From: Marininema mesophilum
GTDB taxonomy: Bacteria > Bacillota > Bacilli > Thermoactinomycetales > DSM-45169
Direction of reading: 5' to 3'
NCBI RefSeq assembly: GCF_900106775.1
Contig: NZ_FNNQ01000001.1
Span: 372,001-436,000 of the forward strand
Length of the DNA stretch: 64,000 nucleotides
Shown here: piece by piece, positions 25,891 through 34,840 of the stretch
How positions within the stretch are numbered: the stretch's first letter is position 1
How the letters are laid out: each line of letters begins with the position of its first letter
The notes under the pieces: generated by a model
Told to the model about the DNA's origin: nothing
Seen by the model: the letters and a program-made list of their open reading frames with translations, nothing else
Database searches by the model: none
Translations under genes and position numbers: made by a program

Positions 25891-25909
25891 AGTTATTCCC
25901 TCCCTGGTT

Positions 25910-26545
25910 CTATACAGGCGTACCTTCGCCTAATTCGACAAAAGCTTTGGTGACGGTCGTTTTAGTGATTCTACCTACCACTTCGACACCTTTTTCTGAT
26001 GAGGACTCCTTCACCACTGGTAGGGCATCCACTTGATAACGGATCAATAACGCCGCCGCTTCCAGAAGTGTATCATCTAGCTTACATGTCACAATGTTGG
26101 GCATGCGGGTCATGATAACACCGATGGGTGTCTGAGCTAACTCTCGACTACCCATCAAACTTTTAAGAAAATCCTTCCGAGATACAACCCCGATTAAGAG
26201 TCCTCCTTCTCGAACAACAAACAACGTTCCAACATCTTCTAAGAACATTGTGCACATCGCATCATATACGGTGGTGTCCTCTTGACAAACGACTGGGATA
26301 GATTTGTGCTCTTTTACAGTCAACTTACGAATATAATCCCCCAACAATTGATTGCTGGACTTACCAGCATAAAAATAACCCACTCGTGGGCGGGCATCCA
26401 AGAAACCTGACATAGTCAGGATAGCGAGATCTGGTCGTAATGTCGCCCGGGTCAAACTCAACTTTTCTGCAATTTGTTCTCCAGTGATCGGCCCTTCACC
26501 CTTCACGATCCGTAGGATCGTCTCCTGGCGTTCTGATAGCTCGAT
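25910..26545 (-). CDS. ccpN: Transcriptional repressor CcpN (HTH plus two CBS domains), possible AUC start
   Basis: Represses gluconeogenic genes when sugars are present in B. subtilis. A helix-turn-helix (ITGEQIAEKLSLTRATLRPDLAILTMSGFL) is followed by RPRVGYFYAG and two CBS domains (from about residue 75) that sense nucleotides. The family N-terminus (IELxxRQExIL) starts at an ATC at 26545, which has AAGGGGGTG seven bases upstream. The in-frame ATG at 26578 has no ribosome binding site. The 211-residue product matches CcpN length. It sits with ppsR-ppdK, a logical set for control of the pyruvate/PEP node. Confidence 0.92.
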   Translation of the reverse strand: MELSERQETILRIVKGEGPITGEQIAEKLSLTRATLRPDLAILTMSGFLDARPRVGYFYAGKSSNQLLGDYIRKLTVKEHKSIPVVCQEDTTVYDAMCTMFLEDVGTLFVVREGGLLIGVVSRKDFLKSLMGSRELAQTPIGVIMTRMPNIVTCKLDDTLLEAAALLIRYQVDALPVVKESSSEKGVEVVGRITKTTVTKAFVELGEGTPV

Positions 26546-26611
26546 AGCATGGCACCCCCTTGCAACACGTGAAATCAATCATTTATGACATACTTAAATG
26601 GTTTATTTCTT

Positions 26612-26629
26612 ATATAGTATATACTATAT
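26612..26629. promoter_or_regulatory. 18-bp perfect palindrome upstream of ccpN
   Basis: ATATAGTAT-ATACTATAT lies about 70 bases upstream of ccpN, between ccpN and the divergent gene. It could be an operator (autoregulation by CcpN) or simply AT-rich promoter DNA. No protein is shown to bind. Confidence 0.45.
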
Positions 26630-26749
26630 TGCCCTTGTCTGTTGCGCAACCTTTTTTCGACAATTTGCAACCCTGCGGGACATAAAATGTCCAACTATAA
26701 TCATAAAGCATTGTCTAATTAATTGAATAATTCCTATGAATGGGTCTGT

Positions 26750-26778
26750 TTGCCAACGAGTATCTTTCCTTATAGAAT
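26750..26778 (+). promoter_or_regulatory. SigA-type promoter of the barrel-protein gene
   Basis: TTGCCA (26750-26755), 17-base spacer, TAGAAT (26773-26778), 35 bases before the start codon at 26813. Confidence 0.65.
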
Positions 26779-26812
26779 GAGTGCAGAGAAGTAAGACGGG
26801 AGGAATCCACCC

Positions 26813-27727
26813 ATGTTATTTACCAATCAGATGGCTATTCGATATGAGCCATCCAGTCAGTCACTTTCTTCGGATCCAGATTTTCAATGGGCGGAAATCC
26901 CACTTCCTAATACTACCAGTGTTTGGTCTACGCTTCATGATCATGTTCAAAAAACAGAGATCCAACCAATCGCATTCCGGGCCCCTGATCGGTTCGGTCT
27001 AGGAGCAAATTTTCCAAAAAAGGAAGAATGGATCCACCTTTTTGAAACCATTGCTCCACTCTTTGGTGGGCGATACCGCTTCCTCATCTGTCATGGAACT
27101 ACAGTCACTTTAGATGAGGTATTTGCTTATCTTGATGCTCGACCACGCGATTTCAATGCTCTCCATGATTATAAAACGAACTATGTCGAGCAGGTAATCG
27201 AACAGTTACAGTATCTCACGATTCTCGCTAAACCCTATGGAATCCATATGACCATTGAAAATGCCCCAATGGGGGGAACTACCTATTTTGAACCCGATAA
27301 AGGTTACATTCATCCTGCCCTGCGCACCCCACGCCACCTATTGCGCATTGTGGAGGCAACAGAGGTAAAGCTATGCTTTGACACATCCTACGCACGCATC
27401 ACCTCAAACGCACTCAGCTACATGCGACGTTCTCGAAGCTTATTTGCCGCTGCCACTGAAAAAGAAATTCTTAATGCCGCATCGGATTGGAACCAGTTCT
27501 ATAGTCAAGTAAAGTCGGCCACCTCACTGATCAGGCTTTCTTCTTCCCTCAGTTGGGGCGATACACCCGATACCTGTCATATCCCTTTTACATCCTCTAC
27601 CGAACCTGAACTATTGAAGTTTTCTGAGCTTGTTTCACCCAAAACCCCGATCATTCTACCTTTTAGTGGAGATAAAAGAAAATGGACTGAGTGGAAAACA
27701 CGTATCAAGGGATTAAAGAAGAAGTAA
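26813..27727 (+). CDS. Xylose-isomerase-like TIM barrel protein
   Basis: Soluble protein of 304 residues. HMTIENAPMGG and LCFDTSYARI are the metal-site strands of the AP-endonuclease-2/xylose-isomerase-like fold, with IAFRAPDRFGLGANF and FLICHGTTVT before them. The exact activity (sugar isomerase, epimerase or nuclease) cannot be told. GGGAGGAA precedes the ATG. It is transcribed away from ccpN from its own promoter, so control by CcpN is possible. Confidence 0.72.
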   Translation: MLFTNQMAIRYEPSSQSLSSDPDFQWAEIPLPNTTSVWSTLHDHVQKTEIQPIAFRAPDRFGLGANFPKKEEWIHLFETIAPLFGGRYRFLICHGTTVTLDEVFAYLDARPRDFNALHDYKTNYVEQVIEQLQYLTILAKPYGIHMTIENAPMGGTTYFEPDKGYIHPALRTPRHLLRIVEATEVKLCFDTSYARITSNALSYMRRSRSLFAAATEKEILNAASDWNQFYSQVKSATSLIRLSSSLSWGDTPDTCHIPFTSSTEPELLKFSELVSPKTPIILPFSGDKRKWTEWKTRIKGLKKK

Positions 27728-27947
27728 GTAGGATCAAGACATTCTTTCAAGAAGGCCCGAACGGTCCGACTTTATTATTTTCCTCGCCAATCATTCAGAC
27801 TCCTGTGAACTCATTCTCTTTTCTAACGCCAATTTATGGTTATCATTTAGCAAAATAAAAAGAGGGCATTTATCCACCTTCATAGTGAAAAAATACCCAC
27901 ATAACATAACTATCTATTTCAGTAGCGTAGACTACGTCTTCCTCGAA

Positions 27948-30038
27948 TCAAGAAGCAAACACGATCTTTTTAAAGAGAGCAAATCGGCTAACTAAAGCAT
28001 CAATCTGTTGTAACAGGGCGAGACGGTTATTGCGATTCGCAACATTCTCATCCATTACTAGCACATCGTCGAAGAAACGATGGATCACGGGTGCCAGTTT
28101 GCTGATTTCATCATACATACCCTGTGCATCCTGACGCGCCTCCGCTTTGGTAAAGGCTTCTCCTGCATTGCCAATAGTAGCGAGGAGTTCACGCTCTGCC
28201 CAGGCTTCTAAAAGATCACGGTTGATCGTCAACCCAGGTTCTCCTTTGTCCGCCAAATTAGCTGCACGGCTAAATCCTTCAACCACTTGTTTAAACTCAT
28301 CTTTTTCCACTTCGCGCACCAATACCCGTGCTTTATCGAGCATCAAGGACGGTGTTGTCGACTCTCCTGTAAGGAGAGCATCGATAATATCATAACGTAT
28401 CCCTTCTTCCTGAAGAAGGGCCTTCAGCCGCAGGTCAAAGAAAGCGGTCAATTCATCCTTCACTTCATCTGCAGGACGTTTCAACCAACCATCCTCAGTT
28501 AATTGGTCCAATGCCAGATCAAAAAGAGTGGAAAGGGTGAGACTTTTCCAAGTTGAATCGGCAAGGATTTGAATCACGCCAGCAGCACGGCGCCGCAGAC
28601 TATACGGATCCTGAGAACCTGTCGGCTGAATTCCAAGGCTAAATGCAGCCACAACCCCATCCAACTTATCCAGTAAGCTGATCAGCGTCCCTGCTGATCC
28701 TTTTGGTGAACGATCATTCGCAAAGCGAGGATAGTAATGCTCCTCGATCGCTTCAGCTACATCCTCTGATTCACCGGCTTGCTTGGCATACACTTGACCC
28801 ATCACCCCAGAGAGTTCAGGGAATTCATTGACCATATAGGTAGAAATGTCAAACTTACAAATATCAGCGGCCCGAAGTAAGGTCTTCCGCTCGCCATCCT
28901 CTAGTTCCAAACGATCCGCTAGGGTCTCGGCCAGTGCCCGGATACGGTGAACATGATCGCCAATGGTACCCAGACCTTCAAAGAAGATCACATTGTTCAA
29001 CTTCTCGACTGCCTTTTCAATACTCAGTTTCTGATCTTCTTCAAAGAAGAAGCGAGCATCTGCTAGACGCGCGGAGAGTACCTTCTCGTTCCCCTTTGCT
29101 ACTTTACCTAGAGAGCACTCATCTCCATTTCGAACCGTGATAAAGAAGGGAAGAAGTTTCCCATTCGCGTCTTCAACTGGGAAGTAGCGTTGGTGTTCAC
29201 GCATCGTTGTAATTAAAACGGATGCAGGAAGTTCCAGGTAAGCTTCGTCAAAGGAACCAGAGAGCGCTGTCGGAAACTCTACCAAATGAGTAACTTCCTC
29301 TAGTAAGTCTCCATCAATAGGGATTTGCCAGCCCTTTTCCTTTTCTAACCGAGCAAGCTGGGAGCGAATATCTGCCCGCCGAGCTTCAATATCTACCACT
29401 ACCGCTTGCTCTTTGAGAATATCCTCATACTGTTCCGCAACGGGTATCGTTGCCTCTGCTCCCAGAAAACGATGTCCTCGTGTTACCTTGTCCGCTGTCA
29501 CACCTGCCCATGTAAAGGGTACTACTTCTTCACCAAACAGCCCTACTAACCAACGAACGGGGCGAATAAAGCGAAGGCGACGATTCCCCCAACGCATCGA
29601 TTTAGGGAAAGTAAGGGCACTTAGAACCTCAGGAACACCCTCTTTTAATAGCTCCACCGTCGCCCGTCCCTTCACATGACGACGAGCAAATACGTAGGTT
29701 TCCCCTTTGTACTCCTCTAGTACAAGATCGGCTGTGGTAAGTCCTTGTTTACGAGCAAACCCTACAGCTGCCTTGGACCATCCACCGTCTGCCCCTACAG
29801 CAATACGCTTTGCCGGTCCGCGCACCTCTTCTTCTACATCAGCTTGCCCCTCCACAACATCCCGCACACGAATCGTCAAGCGGCGCGGAGTAGCGAAGGT
29901 TTCCGCTACACCGTGGGCGATATGATTCTCATCCAGCCAATGAAGCATTTTCTCTTCTAATTGAGTGAGACTATCTGGCACAAAGCGTGCAGGCATCTCT
30001 TCCACACCTATTTCTAATAACCAGTCCCGATTAGGCAT
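27948..30038 (-). CDS. glyS: Glycine-tRNA ligase beta subunit
   Basis: Beta chain of the heterotetrameric bacterial glycyl-tRNA synthetase, 696 residues. It contributes tRNA binding through an HD-like domain and a C-terminal DALR-type anticodon domain. The N-terminus LLEIGVEEMPARFVPDSL, then FPKSMRWG and SGVMGQVYA, are family signatures. The start overlaps the glyQ stop by eight bases, with GAGGGAGGGG upstream. I see no strong terminator in the 220 bases downstream. Confidence 0.97.
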   Translation of the reverse strand: MPNRDWLLEIGVEEMPARFVPDSLTQLEEKMLHWLDENHIAHGVAETFATPRRLTIRVRDVVEGQADVEEEVRGPAKRIAVGADGGWSKAAVGFARKQGLTTADLVLEEYKGETYVFARRHVKGRATVELLKEGVPEVLSALTFPKSMRWGNRRLRFIRPVRWLVGLFGEEVVPFTWAGVTADKVTRGHRFLGAEATIPVAEQYEDILKEQAVVVDIEARRADIRSQLARLEKEKGWQIPIDGDLLEEVTHLVEFPTALSGSFDEAYLELPASVLITTMREHQRYFPVEDANGKLLPFFITVRNGDECSLGKVAKGNEKVLSARLADARFFFEEDQKLSIEKAVEKLNNVIFFEGLGTIGDHVHRIRALAETLADRLELEDGERKTLLRAADICKFDISTYMVNEFPELSGVMGQVYAKQAGESEDVAEAIEEHYYPRFANDRSPKGSAGTLISLLDKLDGVVAAFSLGIQPTGSQDPYSLRRRAAGVIQILADSTWKSLTLSTLFDLALDQLTEDGWLKRPADEVKDELTAFFDLRLKALLQEEGIRYDIIDALLTGESTTPSLMLDKARVLVREVEKDEFKQVVEGFSRAANLADKGEPGLTINRDLLEAWAERELLATIGNAGEAFTKAEARQDAQGMYDEISKLAPVIHRFFDDVLVMDENVANRNNRLALLQQIDALVSRFALFKKIVFAS

Positions 30039-30918
30039 TTTCTTCCCCTCCCTCTTTCAGCATTGGAAACCCTAAACGTTCCCGTTGCTCTACATATAGC
30101 TTTGCACAGCGCCGTGCCAACCCCCGTACTCGGCCAAGGTATCCCGGACGCTCCGTAACACTAATTGCACCTCGTGCATCGAGCAAATTAAAGGTATGGG
30201 AGCATTTCAAAACATAATCATAGGCAGGGAATACCAAGCTTTCTTCGATGGCTCGCTTTGCTTCTTCTTCGTATTGTTCAAACCAGCGGAATAACTTGTC
30301 CGCATCGGAGATTTCAAAGGTATATTTGGAGTGCTCATACTCCGGTTGCTTAAAAATATCCCCATAGGTAACTCCATCCACCCAGGTCAATTCATAGATA
30401 TTTTCTTTATCCTGGATATAGGAAGCAAGACGTTCCAAACCATAAGTAAGTTCAACAGAAACAGGATCGGCTTCCAACCCACCCACCTGTTGAAAATAGG
30501 TAAATTGGGTAACTTCCATCCCATCCAACCATACTTCCCAACCCAACCCTGCGGCACCCATTGCGGGGTTTTCCCAGTTATCTTCAACAAAGCGGATATC
30601 ATGTTCTAAAGGATTGATCCCAAGAGCTTTTAGACTCTCTAGGTAGACTTCCTGGATATTATCTGGAGAAGGCTTCATAATTACCTGGAACTGATGGTGT
30701 TGGTAAACCCGGTTCGGGTTCTCTCCATAGCGCCCATCCGCTGGACGGCGGGAAGGCTCAACATAGGCTACATTCCATGGTTCAGGTCCTAGACTACGTA
30801 AAAAGGTCATCGGGTTCATGGTTCCTGCACCCGTTTCAACATCATAGGGTTGAGCCAAGACACAACCTTGTTTACTCCAAAAGGATTGCAGATTCAATAT
30901 GATATCTTGCATGTTCAT
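30031..30918 (-). CDS. glyQ: Glycine-tRNA ligase alpha subunit
   Basis: Catalytic class II synthetase chain, 295 residues. It contains FWSKQGCVLAQPYDVETGAGTMNP, EPWNVAYVEPSRRP and YQHHQFQVIMKPSP (motif 2 region). The ATG at 30918 is chosen because GGAGGTG lies nine bases upstream; the ATG at 30936 overlaps that ribosome binding site. Transcription is controlled by the T-box leader just upstream. Confidence 0.97.
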   Translation of the reverse strand: MNMQDIILNLQSFWSKQGCVLAQPYDVETGAGTMNPMTFLRSLGPEPWNVAYVEPSRRPADGRYGENPNRVYQHHQFQVIMKPSPDNIQEVYLESLKALGINPLEHDIRFVEDNWENPAMGAAGLGWEVWLDGMEVTQFTYFQQVGGLEADPVSVELTYGLERLASYIQDKENIYELTWVDGVTYGDIFKQPEYEHSKYTFEISDADKLFRWFEQYEEEAKRAIEESLVFPAYDYVLKCSHTFNLLDARGAISVTERPGYLGRVRGLARRCAKLYVEQRERLGFPMLKEGGEENA

Positions 30919-30943
30919 ACTAAAAGACACCTCCATATAAAAA

Positions 30944-31160
30944 TAAAGAATCTCCCACCCCTATAGAAAAAGCTCCATAGGGACGAGAGATTCTCCCGCG
31001 GTTCCACCCTATTTGATCGGAGTCACTTCCGATCCCCTCAATTCAATGCACTCAGGACCGCCCTTCACCGGCTTTGCTACCAGGCTTTCACCATCCCTGG
31101 CTCGCTATATGCAATCCTACCGGCTACTCTTTTCCGTCATCGCGCCAATGTTGATTAGTA
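30944..31160 (-). promoter_or_regulatory. T-box leader of glyQS (glycine-tRNA sensing)
   Basis: On the minus strand the T-box sequence AGGGTGGAACCGCGG (30996-31010) is followed by a terminator stem built from AGAATCTC and GAGATTCT around a second arm (TCCCTAT/ATAGGG), ending in TTTATTTTT. A long Stem I domain precedes it with GCGAGCC and GGTGAAAGCC elements. Uncharged tRNA-Gly should stabilise the antiterminator. I could not fix the specifier codon by eye. Confidence 0.94.
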
Positions 31161-31165
31161 ATTAA

Positions 31166-31195
31166 CATATATCAAAGGTCGGGACGTCTTGTCAA
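31166..31195 (-). promoter_or_regulatory. SigA-type promoter of the glyQS T-box
   Basis: On the minus strand TTGACA (31190-31195), 18-base spacer, TATATG (31166-31171). Confidence 0.8.
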
Positions 31196-31214
31196 CGTCT
31201 TCCTTTAGATTGGC

Positions 31215-31973
31215 TTATTTCCTCTCCTTACCCCAATCACGCTTCAATTGATCCAAAAAAATTCTGGATTTTAGTTTCAGACCCGTGTATTCGTCACTAA
31301 AACAGCGCATGACACGTTCTAATTGGAGTTGAGTCTCCTCTCTCACCTGTACTTGACCAAGGCGATCTGGTGTCATTCGTTGCAATTGTTTTAAAATACG
31401 TGCAGAAGCTGAGGAGAGAGGGATCCGATGGGGATCTCGATAAAAACAATTACTGCATAAAATCCCACCCATCTGAACACTAAAGGCAAAGGGTTCTTCT
31501 GTTCCTCTGCAACTGACGCACCTATCCAAGTGTGGCCGATAACCTGCTGATTCCAACACTCTTAATTCAAAAATCCGGCTAAGAATCTCTGGATCGACAC
31601 CCGCTTCCAAGCGATTCAACATCGAAAGTAATAGTTCATATAGCAAGGGTGCTGGTTCTTTTTCCTGAATCATGTTATCAAGGTACTTTACCCAATAGGC
31701 CGCATAAGCGGTGTAAAGCAAATCGGAACGTAGGTGAACATGGGATTCCAATATTTCTGCTTGAGTGATCGTTCCCATTCCTGAACCAGAAAAACAGAGA
31801 AAAAAGCCCAAAGTAAACGGCTGGGTTGCAGCTCCCAGCCGACTTTTGGGCTTTTTTGCACCACGTGCCATTACGGCAAACTTGCCCTGTTCCCGTGTAA
31901 AAATCGTCACTATTTTGTTACTCTCTCCGTAGTCTCGGGTACGGAGGACCACACCTTCGATCTTTGTCAGCAT
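31215..31973 (-). CDS. recO: DNA repair protein RecO
   Basis: Recombination mediator that helps load RecA on SSB-coated DNA. The protein has 252 residues. The OB-fold N-terminus (EGVVLRTRDYGESNKIVTIFT) is followed by a helical domain with a four-cysteine zinc site (Cys152, Cys155, Cys173, Cys176). GGATGGGGG precedes the ATG. It belongs to the era-yqzL-recO unit. Confidence 0.95.
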   Translation of the reverse strand: MLTKIEGVVLRTRDYGESNKIVTIFTREQGKFAVMARGAKKPKSRLGAATQPFTLGFFLCFSGSGMGTITQAEILESHVHLRSDLLYTAYAAYWVKYLDNMIQEKEPAPLLYELLLSMLNRLEAGVDPEILSRIFELRVLESAGYRPHLDRCVSCRGTEEPFAFSVQMGGILCSNCFYRDPHRIPLSSASARILKQLQRMTPDRLGQVQVREETQLQLERVMRCFSDEYTGLKLKSRIFLDQLKRDWGKERK

Positions 31974-31985
31974 TGGCCCCCATCC

Positions 31986-32123
31986 TTACACTTCGACTTT
32001 CTCTTCAGTTACCCGAAGGTTCTCTTCTTCCCCTTGCTTCATCAGCATATCTGCGTCTTTAAATAACAGATAAGCATCGATGTCGCCTGTAGCCTCGAAA
32101 CAATTCCAGGAAAAGCTGCGCAC
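31986..32123 (-). CDS. yqzL: YqzL family small protein
   Basis: A 45-residue protein (FSWNCFEATGDIDAYLLFKD core) between era and recO, the exact place of yqzL in Bacillus, whose product has the similar FTWNVFxxTGNVDTYLLFKE pattern. Function unknown. The only usable start is a GTG at 32123, with GGAGAGG about 11 bases upstream. The C-terminus is Glu-rich. It ends 12 bases before recO. Confidence 0.85.
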   Translation of the reverse strand: MRSFSWNCFEATGDIDAYLLFKDADMLMKQGEEENLRVTEEKVEV

Positions 32124-32258
32124 TGGTGCATCATCCTCTCCGCCGATGAATTGCCATGTTCACGTCGTTAGTATGACCTGGAAGGGAAGTCGGTAACCTG
32201 AAAGTCGATTGTGATTTGTTTCCACCTCGTAAAAGTTGACAATCGATTTTTTCTCTGA

Positions 32259-33176
32259 TCAGTGTTCGTCCTGATAGCCTAGAGAACGTAACATAAACTC
32301 TTCATTGCGCCAATCTTTTTTTACCTTCACCCACAAATCAAGATAGACTCGGCTTCCTAAAAGACGCTGAATATCCTCACGTGCCCGTCGACCGACTTCC
32401 TTTAACATGGAGCCCTGTTTGCCGATCAGGATCCCTTTTTGCGAAGAACGCTCGGTATAAATCGTGGCACGTACATAAACCGTTTCATCCTCTTCTTTCA
32501 TCATTTCCTCTACGTGTACAGCTACGGAGTGGGGAATCTCTTCCCGGGTTAAATGAAGTACTTTTTCTCGTACTAATTCGCCAACGATAAATCGTTCAGG
32601 GTGATCGGTAACATACTCGGAAGGATAAAATGCAGGCCCTTCTGGTAGCCGTTCTACCACCAGCTTCATCAAGGTGTCGGTATTATTTCCTTGTAAAGCA
32701 GAAATCGGTACGACTTCACTAAAGGGGTAGAGCGTCCGATATTGATCAATAAAGGGTAGAAGCTCATCGGGATGGACTTGATCGATCTTATTAACAATGA
32801 GAAAGACTGGGGTTTTTACATCCTTAAGCAAATCCATTATAAAGCGATCTCCCTGCCCCAATCCTTCTTTTGCATCGACTAATAGTAAAATTACATCCAC
32901 TTCCGCAAACGTATTCCGAGCTACTTTCACCATATAATCCCCTAATCGGGATTTAGGTTTATGGATCCCTGGGGTATCCAAAAAAACCACTTGCTCTTCT
33001 TCGGTTGTATGAATTCCTTGAATACGATTGCGTGTTGTTTGCGGCTTGTCTGACATGATTGCAATCTTCTGCTTAAGGATATGGTTAAGGAGGGTGGATT
33101 TTCCGACATTGGGGCGTCCGATTAGTGCTACGAAACCAGATCGATGCTTATGTGTTTCTCCATCATTCCGCATCAT
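32259..33176 (-). CDS. era: GTPase Era
   Basis: Ribosome-associated GTPase needed for 16S rRNA maturation and 30S assembly, 305 residues. The GTPase domain has GRPNVGKS (20-27), the Thr in switch I, DTPGIH (G3) and NKID (G4). The C-terminal KH domain follows (GSMLKEVGRRAREDIQRLLG). The start lies 14 bases inside the cdd frame with AAAGGAGGA upstream, so cdd and era are coupled. Confidence 0.97.
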   Translation of the reverse strand: MMRNDGETHKHRSGFVALIGRPNVGKSTLLNHILKQKIAIMSDKPQTTRNRIQGIHTTEEEQVVFLDTPGIHKPKSRLGDYMVKVARNTFAEVDVILLLVDAKEGLGQGDRFIMDLLKDVKTPVFLIVNKIDQVHPDELLPFIDQYRTLYPFSEVVPISALQGNNTDTLMKLVVERLPEGPAFYPSEYVTDHPERFIVGELVREKVLHLTREEIPHSVAVHVEEMMKEEDETVYVRATIYTERSSQKGILIGKQGSMLKEVGRRAREDIQRLLGSRVYLDLWVKVKKDWRNEEFMLRSLGYQDEH

Positions 33177-33567
33177 TTAAATCCTCCTTTGTAAATGCCC
33201 CCGGCAACAATTCCTGTACAGTCGTCATCGAAATCTTATTAGCCAGGTTACTAAGTACCACCGGCATCTCTGGAGGACACAATTCCACAAGGACCTGCCG
33301 ACATGCTCCACAAGGCGTCACGGGCTCCTCTGTATCCGCCACTACAGCCATAGTGACAAACTCTGTTTCCCCATCTGAAATTGCCTTAAATAAGGCCGTC
33401 CGTTCAGCACAGTTGGCAAGTCCATAGGATGCATTCTCCACATTACACCCCTGTATCACTTCTCCCTTTGCTGTAAGCAGAGCGGCACCAACCTTAAACT
33501 TCGAGTAGGGTACATACGCCCTTTGACGAGCCATCTTTGCTTCTTCAACCAACTGTTCGTAATCCAT
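33163..33567 (-). CDS. cdd: Cytidine deaminase
   Basis: Zinc enzyme of pyrimidine salvage that converts cytidine to uridine, 134 residues, the homotetrameric short form. Zinc ligands are Cys53 (CAE motif, with catalytic Glu55), Cys86 and Cys89 (PCGACRQ). It lies between dgkA and era, as in Bacillus. Confidence 0.96.
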   Translation of the reverse strand: MDYEQLVEEAKMARQRAYVPYSKFKVGAALLTAKGEVIQGCNVENASYGLANCAERTALFKAISDGETEFVTMAVVADTEEPVTPCGACRQVLVELCPPEMPVVLSNLANKISMTTVQELLPGAFTKEDLNDAE

Positions 33568-33668
33568 ACTTTAATCTCCTTCTTCCAACTGTACGGATAG
33601 ATATAACCCAGTTCCCCCTCTCACCTTCAATAGGAGGGGGCAATCTATGTAATCAGCCGTTTTAGCAA

Positions 33669-34364
33669 TTACATCAATCGAAATGCAATGACCGCTACTA
33701 AAGCTCCCAGTATCACACCCAAAATAGCCGGGTTTTTCCGTTCTTTGTTATGAAGAATGGTCCCCATCATCAAAGCCGTCAGTAGGATGAGTAACAATGT
33801 AGCCAAAAGATTATGGACAATCACCATCAAGGAAGTAGCGATACAACTGGCCAAAGACGTTGTCATACTTGGTTCCCAGTTCCATTTTCCTAGTCGATGG
33901 GCGACCGCTTTAATCATTAGGGTGAGGAAAAAGTTAAAAGCGATGAGAGCCGCTAATCCGATATTGCGCGAATAGGGGGTCCCTTCGAGGTGAGAAAGTG
34001 AGAGAAAACCCATATAGGGATAAAAGACACTTACCCCGACTACAACAGCCATTCCGGAACACAGAAGAACGGCACCTGCTGCTACATCTTTTGCTACCTT
34101 GGCTAAGGGATGAAATTCCTCTGTCACCAGATCAATCACAGCTTCTACTGCTGTATTAATTAGCTCTGCTACAATCACAAGCAGAATACAGACAAAGAGG
34201 ATCAGCACTTCTACCTTTCGCAAAGGTAAGTACAAAGACAACAGAAGTACGATCAGAGCTGCGATATAATGAATTCGCATATTACGCTGGCTGACTAGTG
34301 TGTACTTCAATCCTTCCAAAGCATAACGGAAACTAGCCAGTAACTTGGACAACCAGATCATCAT
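33669..34364 (-). CDS. dgkA: DgkA-family lipid kinase with extra C-terminal membrane domain
   Basis: Residues 1-120 are a complete undecaprenol/diacylglycerol kinase: three membrane helices with AELINTAVEAVIDLV (67-81) and PLAKVAKDVAAGAVL, the conserved catalytic region. B. subtilis DgkA ends near here. This protein continues to 231 residues with about four more hydrophobic helices and a basic loop (LHNKERKN). The extension faintly resembles a PAP2-like membrane phosphatase without clear catalytic motifs. The start has GAGGTAACG upstream and follows ybeY by two bases. Confidence 0.88.
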   Translation of the reverse strand: MMIWLSKLLASFRYALEGLKYTLVSQRNMRIHYIAALIVLLLSLYLPLRKVEVLILFVCILLVIVAELINTAVEAVIDLVTEEFHPLAKVAKDVAAGAVLLCSGMAVVVGVSVFYPYMGFLSLSHLEGTPYSRNIGLAALIAFNFFLTLMIKAVAHRLGKWNWEPSMTTSLASCIATSLMVIVHNLLATLLLILLTALMMGTILHNKERKNPAILGVILGALVAVIAFRLM

Positions 34365-34366
34365 CG

Positions 34367-34840
34367 TTACCTCGACAATCCTAGTGGGGATAAAATCTCC
34401 TCTTGACGAGCAAACATCTTTTCCTCTTCTTCCTCTGTTCCATGATCATACCCCAGTAGATGGAGAAAGCCATGAACAGCAAGAAATGCAAGCTCTCGTT
34501 CCAATGAGTGCCCATACTCGATAGCCTGTTCCTTGGCATGTGGCAAGGAGATAACAATATCTCCTAGAGGTACGGGCATCCCTTCTTCAACATGGCGAGG
34601 CTCCCCTGGTTCCCATTGGGGGAAGGATAGGACATCTGTCCCACGGTCAATTTGGCGAAATTCCCGATTAAGGCGTTGGATCTCTTCACTATCAGTGATC
34701 ATGAGGAAAACTTCAGCATCCTCCTCTGTCACCTTTTCTAATTCTGCCGCGGTTTGTAAAGCCTGTTCTACCTTGGCTAAGACTTGCTTCTCCGCCTCAT
34801 CTATAGAAACCTGAACATCAATTTCTATGTGTAAACTCAT
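34367..34840 (-). CDS. ybeY: rRNA maturation RNase YbeY
   Basis: Zinc endoribonuclease involved in 16S rRNA 3' processing and ribosome quality control, 157 residues. The metal motif HGFLHLLGYDH (His123, His127, His133) is intact, preceded by DVLSFP. The ATG at 34840 is chosen for AAAGGAGCGG upstream and the SLHIEID start. pgpH, which normally precedes ybeY in Bacillales, is missing here. Confidence 0.95.
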   Translation of the reverse strand: MSLHIEIDVQVSIDEAEKQVLAKVEQALQTAAELEKVTEEDAEVFLMITDSEEIQRLNREFRQIDRGTDVLSFPQWEPGEPRHVEEGMPVPLGDIVISLPHAKEQAIEYGHSLERELAFLAVHGFLHLLGYDHGTEEEEEKMFARQEEILSPLGLSR

